A stretch of 64,000 nt of DNA, taken from positions 1-64,000 of the forward strand of contig JBIOHC010000011.1 of assembly GCA_044448685.1 (NCBI GenBank), written 5' to 3'. This DNA is from Palsa-965 sp044448685 (GTDB lineage: Bacteria; Bacteroidota; Bacteroidia; Palsa-965). Made by a program: the position numbers and the translations under genes. Shown here one piece after another: positions 1 through 8,406 of this stretch. How positions within the stretch are numbered: the first letter of the stretch is position 1; each line of letters begins with the position of its first letter. The notes beneath the pieces were generated by a model. That model worked only from the letters and a program-made list of their open reading frames with translations. It made no database searches and was not told where the DNA came from.

Positions 1-225
1 GGCCAGACCTTCTGTAGTTTCAGCAAAACCGGTTGTTTCGTCATAGATTGCCGGAATGATAATGGATCCGGCCACCGGATAACCGTTGTTATCTTTCTTA
101 TACGGATCAGGATAGCCGAATCCGATTTTCCCGTTCACTTCAACGCGGATTAGGGTCATTTGTGCAAGCGATGCAGAAAAGAATGCGAAGAAAGCAAGGC
201 AAAGAGCGATGGTTTGTTTTTTCAT
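1..225 (-). CDS. WG-repeat-like secreted protein, N-terminal part (cut by window edge)
   Basis: An ATG at 225 on the minus strand opens a frame that runs off the left edge (75 codons visible). It begins with a clear signal peptide (MKKQTIALCLAFFAFFSASLA, cleaved before Q). The following residues, with VNGKIGFGY, IIIPAIYDE and TTGFAETTEGLA, resemble a WG beta-repeat (K.G.ID..G..VIP..YD...F.EGLA). WG proteins are exported or surface proteins of uncertain role. Only about one repeat is visible, so the family call rests on a short stretch. It ends 38 nt downstream of... the stop-side of the SUKH-TPR gene lies just upstream in transcription order (264), so the two may be co-transcribed. Confidence 0.6.
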   Translation of the reverse strand, partial: MKKQTIALCLAFFAFFSASLAQMTLIRVEVNGKIGFGYPDPYKKDNNGYPVAGSIIIPAIYDETTGFAETTEGLA

Positions 226-263
226 GGCAGGGAAATTGGTTTTATATGTATTGTTATGTTGGT

Positions 264-1469
264 TTAACTGATGGCTTTTTTAAACTCGGACATATCTCTC
301 AGTGGGACGAAGTCATTATCGGCACCTATCTGCTCCTTAAAAGGGGAATGCAATTGGGTTGTTTTAATGATATCGGCTAAAGCTTCCTTGTAATTTTTCA
401 GGCGTACATGCGCGCAGGCGCGTGAATAATAAGCTATGGGCAGAGCTGGATCAACCGTGATGGCATGGTTACAAAGCTCCAGGCCTTCTTTGAGTTTGCC
501 GGTTTCGTAATGATACTGGCCCAGCAATGCCCAGGCCGAAGCATCGGTTTTCCCGGCATACGTATCGGTATTCAGATAGTCCCGCAATATTTTAATGCTT
601 TCCTGCGGGCGGTCCGACTCCCCGCAAAGATTGGCCCAGGTTTCTATAGCCCTGTTGGCCAGATAATCTTCTTTACCCCGCCGGGCTGTGTCAAACGCTT
701 TTTTGAACAAAGCAATAGCTTCTTTTTCTTCCCCGTTTCTCCACAACGCAATACCTTCATTCACCTCTCCATAGGCGGCTTCCACTTCTGCTCCAAGAGC
801 ATCCTTTGCCTTTTGTTCTTCCTCAGTCGGGCCACTGTTGTATATTTTATCATAGTACTGAATCCATAAATTATCCTTCACTGGAATTCTGACAGGCACT
901 ATGTCTTTTACAATTTCCAGGTAAGCCTCTTTATTCCCATGATGAAAACAACCTGCTGCCAGCCAATGTTCAAGAAAGGTGCGAAAGTCAGACGTAATGG
1001 CATCTGCCAGGGGTGAACCATCGTAACAAATCCAGTGTATATTCCCTTGTTTTGTCTTTGAATCCGTATTAAAAAGCAAAATAGGCTCTTCAGAGGTTAA
1101 TTGTACACCTGTTTCATGCAGTTTTTTGATGGGATCTCCGTCTTCATAGGCTTTAGCCAGTTCCCTCAGCTTAGGGGTATCGCGTATCAGATACTCCTTT
1201 AAGGACATAAAATCCCATCCGGCCGACCAGCCTGTAGTATCGTCATCATCAAAAGCACTGTATACCTTCCCGATGGATTTCCAGAACTCTCTTATATCGG
1301 CAGGAACGTATATTTTGAACTGTTTTTCGAAGGCATCGATTTCAGCATCAGCAGGATTAACATAATCTTCGCTGCGTACTGCAGGATCATTGGGGTTGGT
1401 ATTGATTTTAGCACCCAGTTTGGTAAAAAAGTCTTCATAAAGATGGAGTAATTCCGGTACGGTTTTCAT
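264..1469 (-). CDS. SUKH (SMI1/KNR4)-like domain protein with C-terminal TPRs
   Basis: This is a 401-residue protein with no signal peptide. Residues about 30-175 look like a SUKH/SMI1-KNR4 domain: an early acidic helix (PADAEIDAFEKQF), then VPADIREFWKSIG, a WDFMSLKEYL segment, and a C-terminal part with ILLFNTDSKTKQGNIHWICYD and FRTFLEHWLA. Residues about 225-395 hold three to four TPRs (EEKEAIALFKKAF, KLKEGLELCNHAI, NYKEALADIIK). SUKH proteins are known as immunity proteins against polymorphic toxins and as general protein-binding modules. No toxin is adjacent here, so immunity is only one option; a cytoplasmic scaffold is another. It starts 116 nt downstream of the TPR-HTH regulator's stop, on the same strand. 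Confidence 0.7.
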   Translation of the reverse strand: MKTVPELLHLYEDFFTKLGAKINTNPNDPAVRSEDYVNPADAEIDAFEKQFKIYVPADIREFWKSIGKVYSAFDDDDTTGWSAGWDFMSLKEYLIRDTPKLRELAKAYEDGDPIKKLHETGVQLTSEEPILLFNTDSKTKQGNIHWICYDGSPLADAITSDFRTFLEHWLAAGCFHHGNKEAYLEIVKDIVPVRIPVKDNLWIQYYDKIYNSGPTEEEQKAKDALGAEVEAAYGEVNEGIALWRNGEEKEAIALFKKAFDTARRGKEDYLANRAIETWANLCGESDRPQESIKILRDYLNTDTYAGKTDASAWALLGQYHYETGKLKEGLELCNHAITVDPALPIAYYSRACAHVRLKNYKEALADIIKTTQLHSPFKEQIGADNDFVPLRDMSEFKKAIS

Positions 1470-1585
1470 GAAACAGGTTTTTTAAGGGTTGAGGGCTTAG
1501 CCTGTGTAAAAGTGAAGATATTGTTTGGGGCATACAAATAAAGCGGGTAGACAAAAGGGTGGACAAGTGAAATCCCGATTGATTG

Positions 1586-3631
1586 TCAGATAGATACAAC
1601 AATATCGTCTATGCTGTCTTCTTCTGATAAGTTCAGCTTTTTACGAAGCCGGTACCGGGCTTTTTTAATGGTATCAGCAGATATTCCAAGAATACCTGCC
1701 ATCTGTTTGGTTTCCAGTTTTAGTTTGGTCAGACAAATCAGCCGTATTTCGGCCTGGGTCAGATCCGGCAGTTTCTCTTTCAGACGAATAAAAAAGCCTT
1801 TATAAGCCTGTTCAAAAAGGGCTTTGAATTTATTCCAGTCTTCCTCGGTAAGAATGGTGGCTTTATTTAAGCGCTCCAGATGCTCCACCCTGTTTTCGTC
1901 TATTTCCCTGGCCTTGATATTTTTAAGATGCTCCACATCCGTTTTAAACTGTTCCAGCAATTCATTCTTTTCAACCAGGTTTTGTATATAACCGTTCAGC
2001 ATAAGTTTGGCATTGGCCAGTTCATCTTCCGTTCTCTGTTTCTCAAGTTTCAACAGATCTTTTTCTTTTTCTGACAATTGAATATTCTTTTCAAAAAGAA
2101 GCTTGTCTTTTTTACGCTTAATCAGCTGTCTGTTAATCAGTAACAAGGCAAGTATAACCGACAGGGCGGAGATGACCACAGAGGTGGTGGTGATGATACT
2201 CTTTCTGTTAATCTCTGCTGTTCTGATAATATTTGCTTTATCCTGTGCTGTACTGAGTGAATCTTCCCTTCGCTGATAATCAAAACTCACTTCCATACGG
2301 GCAATCTTTTTTACATTTTCCCGGTTAACCATGCTGTCTCGGCATACCAGATATTTACGGTAATCTTCCAGTGCTTTTTTATAATTACCGGTAGCGCTGT
2401 CAAGCACAGCCAGATTGGTATAGATAAAAGGGGTTTCATCTTTTTCATTGATTTCAAGAGAGAGGGTAAGGGCTGAGTCGAGGTAAGTCTTCGCCAGTTT
2501 ATAATTTTTCAGGTTCAGATAAGTGCTTCCGATATTTGCCAGAGAGGATATGACAAAACGTTTATCGCCGATTTCCCTTACGATAGGTAATGCCTTGAAA
2601 TAATAGTCGAGTGCCAGAGTGGCATCACCCTTGTCGCGGTATATCGTACCTATCCCGCAGAGATTGACTCCGACACCATCCCGGTCTCCTATATCCCGGG
2701 CTATGCTCAGGGCTTGCTGGTCAAATTTCAGGGCCGAATCAGCCTGACCTTTGTTGGCATATATAATTCCGATATTGCCTAAACAATTTCCTATTCCTGC
2801 TTTATCACCGTTTGCCTGATTTATAGCCAATGCCTTTAAATAGTATTCAAGGGCCTTTTCCGAATAACCCTGATCAATATAAATGCTGCCGATATGAATC
2901 ATATCGTCGGCGACCTGGGTTTTGTTGGAGCTTTTTCTGTCCATCTCCAATGCCTTGAAATAACATTCGAGTGCTTTACGGTAGTTCCCCTGGCTGTAAT
3001 AGATAATACCTGTATTGCCCAGGTTGCGTGCCACACCGTCATTATCGCCTATTTCGGTGCTTAGTCTGATGGCGTTCAGATCATACTCCAGAGCTTTGGC
3101 ATAGTTGCCCTGAGAAGCACAGGTATTGCCAAGGTTACCATTGTCGGTAGCCATTCCCTTTTTATTTTCAATTTCCTGATCTGTCGCCAATGCTTTTAGG
3201 TAATAATCCTGTGCTTTTGTAAAATTGCCCTGTGCATAATATGTATTGGCAATATTGTTACAGGCAATGGCAATTCCCTTTTTATCACCCCTTTCCTGGT
3301 CTGCCGTCAATGCCTTGAATCCGTAACTCAGGGCCTTAGGATAATCACCATGTGCATCAAAGGCAATGCCTTCGTTTATATAGGAAGCCGATTCACCTCT
3401 TTTAAAATGCAGGTGTTCTGAAAGCTTTTCGGCCAGGGTGGAATAAACAAGAGAGGTATCGTATTGACCGCTCTTCCATAAATATTCACTCACCTTATTG
3501 AGGGTATTCACCTTATTGCTGTCCTCTTTTTCCGACAGCAGCAGCCTTTGCAGAGAATCTATAAGGTGGTTTTGTGCCTGGGTGGCAGAGACAAGAAACA
3601 GGAACAATACATAGGGAAGGAGGTGTTTCAT
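1586..3631 (-). CDS. Membrane-anchored TPR regulator with C-terminal LuxR-type HTH
   Basis: I place the start at 3631 (681 aa): this ATG is followed directly by a signal sequence (MKHLLPYVLFLFLVSATQAQ), whereas the longer open frame overlaps the phosphatase gene. About ten TPRs fill residues 25-465, each with the A.Y..G....AL.Y..KAL pattern. One membrane segment follows (about 480-503, with VVISALSVILALLLI), then a coiled coil (504-585) and a C-terminal helix-turn-helix (about 623-681; LTQAEIRLICLTKLKLETKQ, GILGISADTIKKARYRLRKK). The inferred topology is periplasmic TPRs and a cytoplasmic DNA-binding domain, so it would act on DNA from the membrane. It lies 82 nt downstream of the soluble phosphatase and may share its mRNA. 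No target site is identifiable. Confidence 0.8.
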   Translation of the reverse strand: MKHLLPYVLFLFLVSATQAQNHLIDSLQRLLLSEKEDSNKVNTLNKVSEYLWKSGQYDTSLVYSTLAEKLSEHLHFKRGESASYINEGIAFDAHGDYPKALSYGFKALTADQERGDKKGIAIACNNIANTYYAQGNFTKAQDYYLKALATDQEIENKKGMATDNGNLGNTCASQGNYAKALEYDLNAIRLSTEIGDNDGVARNLGNTGIIYYSQGNYRKALECYFKALEMDRKSSNKTQVADDMIHIGSIYIDQGYSEKALEYYLKALAINQANGDKAGIGNCLGNIGIIYANKGQADSALKFDQQALSIARDIGDRDGVGVNLCGIGTIYRDKGDATLALDYYFKALPIVREIGDKRFVISSLANIGSTYLNLKNYKLAKTYLDSALTLSLEINEKDETPFIYTNLAVLDSATGNYKKALEDYRKYLVCRDSMVNRENVKKIARMEVSFDYQRREDSLSTAQDKANIIRTAEINRKSIITTTSVVISALSVILALLLINRQLIKRKKDKLLFEKNIQLSEKEKDLLKLEKQRTEDELANAKLMLNGYIQNLVEKNELLEQFKTDVEHLKNIKAREIDENRVEHLERLNKATILTEEDWNKFKALFEQAYKGFFIRLKEKLPDLTQAEIRLICLTKLKLETKQMAGILGISADTIKKARYRLRKKLNLSEEDSIDDIVVSI

Positions 3632-3713
3632 AGCCTGTAATGGATGCCAGGGGTTCTGCCCTTGAGTTGGTAAGTAGCTTTTTGTCAGCAGGGTAAATAT
3701 AGGGAGATTCGGA

Positions 3714-5642
3714 CTACAGCCGTATTCCAACCACCAATACATCGTCTGTCTGTGCCAGAGGCCCTTTCCAGTCATCGAAAACTTTTGCAAGCTTCTCACT
3801 TTGTTCCTCCATGGAGAGGTGGGCATTGGAAAGGAGGAGTTCCTTTAACTGGCGGTATTTGAATTTCTTTCCCTTTTCACCTCCGAACTGATCAGCAAAA
3901 CCATCGCTGAAAAGATAAAGACATTCTCCCTTATCAGGAGAAATAGAATGGGTGGTAAAAGATTTTGCATGTTCTGCAAAGCCGGCGGGTTGTTTGTCAG
4001 GTATTAATTCAAGCATTTCCCCTTGCCGGGTATACCAAAGCGGACTGTTAGCGCCTGCCCATTGTACCTTCCCGTTGGAGGGATTGATAGTACAAATGGA
4101 AATATCCATCCCGTCGCGCAGGTTTACAGGACTTTTTCCAAAAGCCTGAACGATGAGCTCCCTGCTCAGGTCAAGTATACGTCCGGGGTCGCTTTCCCCG
4201 CTTTCCCTTACAGCCCGGTTCAGTGCATCTGAACAGACAATGCTGACAATGGCTCCCGGTACTCCATGTCCTGTACAATCGGCTGCGGCAATAAATATCT
4301 TCCCGCTTTTGTTGTCATGTTCAAGCCAGTAAAAATCACCGGCCACTACATCTTTGGGCCGGTAAAAAACAAAGCTGTCCTTCAGCTGTTCCCTGATATG
4401 AGCGGAAGAAGTGAGAATAGCCGTTTGAAGATAACGGGCATATTGAAGACTTTCGAAAATATCCTTGTTCTTTTCCGACAGTGCATCGTGGGCATTTTTT
4501 AGTTCCACATTTTTCAGGCGTTCTATTTCAGCTTCCTTTTCGGCTTTTTCGGCGACAATACGGGTTTCCATTTCCCGGAGTTTACGTGCTGTTTCCTGAC
4601 CGAGAACCTGAGCCTGTATTTCCACATAATGTTCAAGATGGGAAAAAGCCTTACTCATTTCACCCATCCCTTTGTAAGCGGAAGCAAGGGCTTTGTGTAT
4701 GGCATAAGCTTTGGAACGTGCATTCACTTCTTCGGCAAGTTTCAGAGCAGACAGAAGCCAGTCTGTCGATGCTTTGAACTCTTCTTTGCAAAGTAACAGT
4801 TGCCCAAGTTCAAAAGCAGAAGTAATCTGCCCCTGTTTGTGACCGAGTGCTCTGCGTATTTCAAAACTTTCCTGAAGGTAGCGCTCTGCTTCAGCATAAT
4901 TCTTCTGTGTTCGGCACAATACACCCAGATCATTCAGGGCTCTGCTGAGGCCTATACGATGACCGATCTCCCTGAACTTATCCACCGATTCTAAAATCAT
5001 CCTTCGTCCTTCTTCCTGGTTTCCTTCAGCGACAATCAGTCCGCCGAGGGTACACAGTGAACGTGCTATACCATAGGAATGATTGATTTCTCTTGCAGCA
5101 TTAAGGGCTTGTTCAAAATTAGTCCGGGCCGAAACCAGATCGCGGGTTTCCGAATAGAGAACACCGAGTCCGAATACAGCCCAGCATTTCATGAGCGAGG
5201 GAGCACGTTTCTCAGTCTTCCTGACAGCTTCAAAAGCAGCCTGAAAAGCATCCTGATAGTTGCCCTTATAGATATGGTTAATGGCTTGCAACTGCTTGCA
5301 ATAAGAAACCCCTTCCGGATCAACCACTCCCTTAAACAAGGTAAGTACCTTGTCACAGCAGGCCAGCGAAGCATCAGGATCAGCTTTGGCCCAATAGTAA
5401 GAAGCAAGATGCATTGTATTCCAGGCCTTGCCTTTCGGATAATCAATTGTTTCAAGCAGCCCGGCACACTGCTGAACCTTTTCAAAACACCGTTCTGTAA
5501 ATTCCATACTGTCCATAAAATCCAGACAGAAAGCATTCAATGCATCCACCCGGGCATACGGATCGGCTAGCCGTTCAATTTCCTGCTCACGGGCAAGAAT
5601 ATTTTGAAGCATGCGGTCGTCAGAAAATAGCTGGGAAGACAT
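3714..5642 (-). CDS. Soluble TPR / SpoIIE-type PP2C serine phosphatase
   Basis: This is a 642-residue protein without signal peptide or membrane segment. About eight TPRs occupy residues 1-340, a coiled coil rich in E/K/R follows (345-405), then a SpoIIE-type PP2C domain (about 415-642). The domain shows the SLQYARYLQTAIL entry helix, FYRPKDVVAGDFYW, the metal-binding AADCTGHGVPGA, RDGMDISI, WAGANSPLW, LFSDGFADQFGGEKGKKF and a C-terminal QTDDVLVVGI. These metal-dependent phosphatases typically dephosphorylate STAS anti-anti-sigma partners or similar proteins. Its catalytic domain is closest to the one at 34590-36671 (both with ALNRAV and GEKGKKFKY). It lies upstream of the TPR-HTH gene and divergent from a porin gene (117 nt between starts). 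Confidence 0.85.
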   Translation of the reverse strand: MSSQLFSDDRMLQNILAREQEIERLADPYARVDALNAFCLDFMDSMEFTERCFEKVQQCAGLLETIDYPKGKAWNTMHLASYYWAKADPDASLACCDKVLTLFKGVVDPEGVSYCKQLQAINHIYKGNYQDAFQAAFEAVRKTEKRAPSLMKCWAVFGLGVLYSETRDLVSARTNFEQALNAAREINHSYGIARSLCTLGGLIVAEGNQEEGRRMILESVDKFREIGHRIGLSRALNDLGVLCRTQKNYAEAERYLQESFEIRRALGHKQGQITSAFELGQLLLCKEEFKASTDWLLSALKLAEEVNARSKAYAIHKALASAYKGMGEMSKAFSHLEHYVEIQAQVLGQETARKLREMETRIVAEKAEKEAEIERLKNVELKNAHDALSEKNKDIFESLQYARYLQTAILTSSAHIREQLKDSFVFYRPKDVVAGDFYWLEHDNKSGKIFIAAADCTGHGVPGAIVSIVCSDALNRAVRESGESDPGRILDLSRELIVQAFGKSPVNLRDGMDISICTINPSNGKVQWAGANSPLWYTRQGEMLELIPDKQPAGFAEHAKSFTTHSISPDKGECLYLFSDGFADQFGGEKGKKFKYRQLKELLLSNAHLSMEEQSEKLAKVFDDWKGPLAQTDDVLVVGIRL

Positions 5643-5732
5643 TATCCGAAAATAAGCATTCGGAGTCTTTTACGCAAATTCCGGTTTGGTATGTATCAAC
5701 AGAGTATCCCAACACAAGCGGTACCTTTTCAT

Positions 5733-5740
5733 TATATTTG
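5733..5740 (+). promoter_or_regulatory. Promoter -7 element of the first porin gene
   Basis: TATATTTG matches the Bacteroidota -7 consensus TAnnTTTG exactly and ends 19 nt before the ATG at 5760. No good -33 TTTG is visible at the usual distance. Confidence 0.5.
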
Positions 5741-5759
5741 CCGGATCTAAAATAGCTCT

Positions 5760-7118
5760 ATGAAAATACTATTACTCTCTTTCTCTTTCTTTTCATTAAC
5801 AATTGCCGCTCTGGCTCAAAAGGACTCCGTTAAATCACAAGTCCCCTTCGAAGGTCAGGATCAAACCTGGCAAAATGGTTCGGACCGCAGAGATTCGGCT
5901 GTTCTCAGCAGCAAGTATGTTACAGGAATCATTATGGTTGATGCCAACTGCACCTTTTCAGGCAATAATCCGAACGATCACACTGTTGTAGGATCTACGG
6001 CCCTGGCCAGGAATAATGAAATGGAAGTCTCTGCGGCCGTTATCGGAGGTGAATTCAATTACAACGGTGCCAGAGGAAGAATTCTTACCCAGTTCGGGAC
6101 CCGCTCCACGATTGTACCCCGAAACGATTTCAGCCCTTACAGGGGTCAGTATAAACTGGCTGATGAATACCGTTATATAAGCGAAGCATACGGAGGATAT
6201 CATTTCAATGTGATGCATGGAATCAATGTGGATGCCGGTATGTTCATGTCGTATGTAGGATTGAATTCCTATTACCAGTGTGAAAACTGGGAATACCAGG
6301 CTTCCTTTACATCCGATAATACCCCCTGGTTTTTCAATGGTGTGCGTACACAGATCTTTCCTTCTAACACCTTGAAAATAGAACTGTGGCTTATCAACGG
6401 CTGGCAGAGCTATGGTATGTTCAATGAAATGCCCGGCTTCGGTGGTAATATAACATGGAGCCCCAAAGAATACTTTAAAATCCTGACCAATGATTATTAT
6501 GGGGCTGATGCAGCAGGCCTGCCCGGAAGGCATCGTTTCCATTCCGACAACAGCATGCTGGTACGGCTCTATAACAGGCCTAAAGCTAAGGGCGTGAGTC
6601 GTGTTGCTTTCTCTTTAACCGGTGATATTGGGGATGAAAAAGGAGATGGGGTGAATGGATTTACATCGGATCCTGTGCTGGGCCCTGCACAAAATTTTAT
6701 GAGCGCCATGTTCTATGGAAGGATATGGTTTCACAAAAATAAATTCGCATGGACCTTCGGAGGAGGTGTGATGACAAATCCGGGAAGGTATCTGGTGCTC
6801 TATCCGACAGGAGATGCAAGTCCTTTGCCGAATCCTGTAAACCCTACACAAACAGAAGGGACACATCCTTTCAGTGCTAATCCGGGTGATCAGTTCAGTG
6901 CATGGGATTGCTCTACAAATATCTGCTGGATGCCAAATCAAAGCGTGGAATTCCGCCTTGAATGGGTACACCGGGAAGCAAGTGTGGATTATTTTGCCGG
7001 TCCGGGCGGAGTCACCTCACCCACGGGATATACAACCACTCCTTTACCTTCCAACTGGGCACCTGATCTGGAGAAAGCGGAGAACAGAATCATCTTTGCA
7101 ATGCTGTTCAGGCTGTAA
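5760..7118 (+). CDS. Outer-membrane beta-barrel porin, OmpL/bbp2-like
   Basis: This 452-residue protein starts with a signal peptide (MKILLLSFSFFSLTIAALAQ). The rest is an alternating aromatic/polar barrel sequence with no long hydrophobic helices, for example SAAVIGGEFNYNGARGRILT, VDAGMFMSYVGLNSYY and LKIELWLINGWQSYG, ending in the aromatic-terminated strand RIIFAMLFRL. The GMFMSYVG..SY and INGWQ..G segments are typical of the beta-barrel porin-2 (OmpL-like) family. It would let small solutes cross the outer membrane. It is followed by a second barrel and then amt, so ammonium or another small nitrogen source is a reasonable substrate guess, not shown by the sequence. Confidence 0.7.
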   Translation: MKILLLSFSFFSLTIAALAQKDSVKSQVPFEGQDQTWQNGSDRRDSAVLSSKYVTGIIMVDANCTFSGNNPNDHTVVGSTALARNNEMEVSAAVIGGEFNYNGARGRILTQFGTRSTIVPRNDFSPYRGQYKLADEYRYISEAYGGYHFNVMHGINVDAGMFMSYVGLNSYYQCENWEYQASFTSDNTPWFFNGVRTQIFPSNTLKIELWLINGWQSYGMFNEMPGFGGNITWSPKEYFKILTNDYYGADAAGLPGRHRFHSDNSMLVRLYNRPKAKGVSRVAFSLTGDIGDEKGDGVNGFTSDPVLGPAQNFMSAMFYGRIWFHKNKFAWTFGGGVMTNPGRYLVLYPTGDASPLPNPVNPTQTEGTHPFSANPGDQFSAWDCSTNICWMPNQSVEFRLEWVHREASVDYFAGPGGVTSPTGYTTTPLPSNWAPDLEKAENRIIFAMLFRL

Positions 7119-7151
7119 TCCGGGCAAATTAGCATACTCACAAAATAATTT

Positions 7152-7159
7152 TATCTTTG
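7152..7159 (+). promoter_or_regulatory. Promoter -7 element of the second porin gene
   Basis: TATCTTTG is an exact TAnnTTTG match in the 123-nt gap between the two porin genes. It would give a leader of about 80 nt before the ATG at 7242. No convincing -33 box is seen. Confidence 0.45.
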
Positions 7160-7241
7160 AAAAAAGAGGCTGTGCACCGTTCTGTAATTTTATGATGTGA
7201 GTCATGAAATGCAGGGTATTCAGAATCATTTTGGATAAGAT

Positions 7242-8363
7242 ATGATTTCAACCCGTAAAGACTTTTCTTTTAAAATACACGTTGCTGTCTTCGCCTTGTT
7301 TCTTTGTTGCTTCTCAGGCCTTGCCCAGCTTAAAGACACTACAGCCTCCTTTAAATTTGGCGGCTATGCCGATGCCTACTATGCGTATTATACAGACTCC
7401 GTAGGAATAAAAAACTATCAGAAATTTCCTGCTATTTCTCCCCGCAGCAATGTTTTCAGCCTGAATGTACTGCAGCTTACAGCCCAGTATACTTCAGCAA
7501 AGATACGCTCATCGGCAGCCATTTTCTATGGAGATATTCCATCCAGTGCATGGTCTCCCGTTTTTAATTTTATCCAGGAAGCCAATGTAGGGTTTCGCCT
7601 TTCCAAAAAAGTATGGCTCGATGCAGGTTTATTTAAAACCCATATAGGAACAGAAGCCCTGCTGCCTAAAGATAATATTACCAGTTCACTTTCCATCATA
7701 ACCGTTTATGAGCCCTGGTTCCAGTCGGGCCTTAAATTAGACTACACCCCTTCGGATAAACTCAGTTTTTGCCTTCATCTGCTCAACGGATACAATACGT
7801 TCGTGGAAACCAACAGTAAGAAATCAGTCGGTATAACGGCCATTTACAAACTGGGTGACAAAGGTAATATAGGCTACTATAACCTGATGGGAGACGATAC
7901 CCCGGATGGAATTAAAACAAGCCATTTCAGAGTACTGAATAACCTGGCCTTCAATTATGATGTGACCCCAAAAATTAAACTTTCCATTGGCCTGGATTAT
8001 ATTTCCCAAACCAATTCCGGCATACGCGATTCGACCAAAATGGCATCCATATACAGCGCTATCGTAACCATGCGCTACCAGCTCAAATCCAAACTGGGTA
8101 TTTATGGAAGATGGGATATGTACAATGATCAGGATGGTTTCTTAAGCGGAAGGATAGTGGATTCCCGGTTGATGTACACAGGCTATGTGATGAATGGCAT
8201 TACCGCCGGATTGGAATATAAAGTAGCTGAGAACTCCTACATACGGCTGGAAGGAAGACAACTTATCATGGATTCCAATCAGAAAATATTTTATTCAAAC
8301 GGGAACCCCACAAACCAACGATCAGAAATTATGTTGCATGCGGGAATATGGTTTAATAAGTAA
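7242..8363 (+). CDS. Outer-membrane beta-barrel protein, bbp2 family
   Basis: This 373-residue protein has an N-terminal signal segment (about 1-29, ending FSGLAQ). The mature part starts with FKFGGYADAYYAYYTDS and continues with barrel strands, including NFIQEANVGFRLSKKVWLDA, LFKTHIGTEALL, a WFQSGLKLDYTPSDKLSFCL segment and a C-terminal RSEIMLHAGIWFNK ending in aromatic residues. The pattern GG..DAYY...., ..EA..G..... and G.F.THIG is that of the beta-barrel porin-2 family. It sits 43 nt upstream of amt on the same strand, consistent with a joint role in taking up ammonium or a related small molecule. The link is by context only. Confidence 0.75.
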   Translation: MISTRKDFSFKIHVAVFALFLCCFSGLAQLKDTTASFKFGGYADAYYAYYTDSVGIKNYQKFPAISPRSNVFSLNVLQLTAQYTSAKIRSSAAIFYGDIPSSAWSPVFNFIQEANVGFRLSKKVWLDAGLFKTHIGTEALLPKDNITSSLSIITVYEPWFQSGLKLDYTPSDKLSFCLHLLNGYNTFVETNSKKSVGITAIYKLGDKGNIGYYNLMGDDTPDGIKTSHFRVLNNLAFNYDVTPKIKLSIGLDYISQTNSGIRDSTKMASIYSAIVTMRYQLKSKLGIYGRWDMYNDQDGFLSGRIVDSRLMYTGYVMNGITAGLEYKVAENSYIRLEGRQLIMDSNQKIFYSNGNPTNQRSEIMLHAGIWFNK

Positions 8364-8406
8364 TTCTTAATATACTTGCATCAGTTAACCTAAAAGAAAA
8401 CCAAAC

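Noticed and set aside
5079..5570. 163-codon plus-strand frame opposite the soluble phosphatase
   Set aside because: Antisense shadow: the opposite strand encodes clear TPRs, and this frame has no motif.
5958..6542. 194-codon minus-strand frame inside the porin gene
   Set aside because: Shadow of a well-supported barrel gene with signal peptide; no family match.
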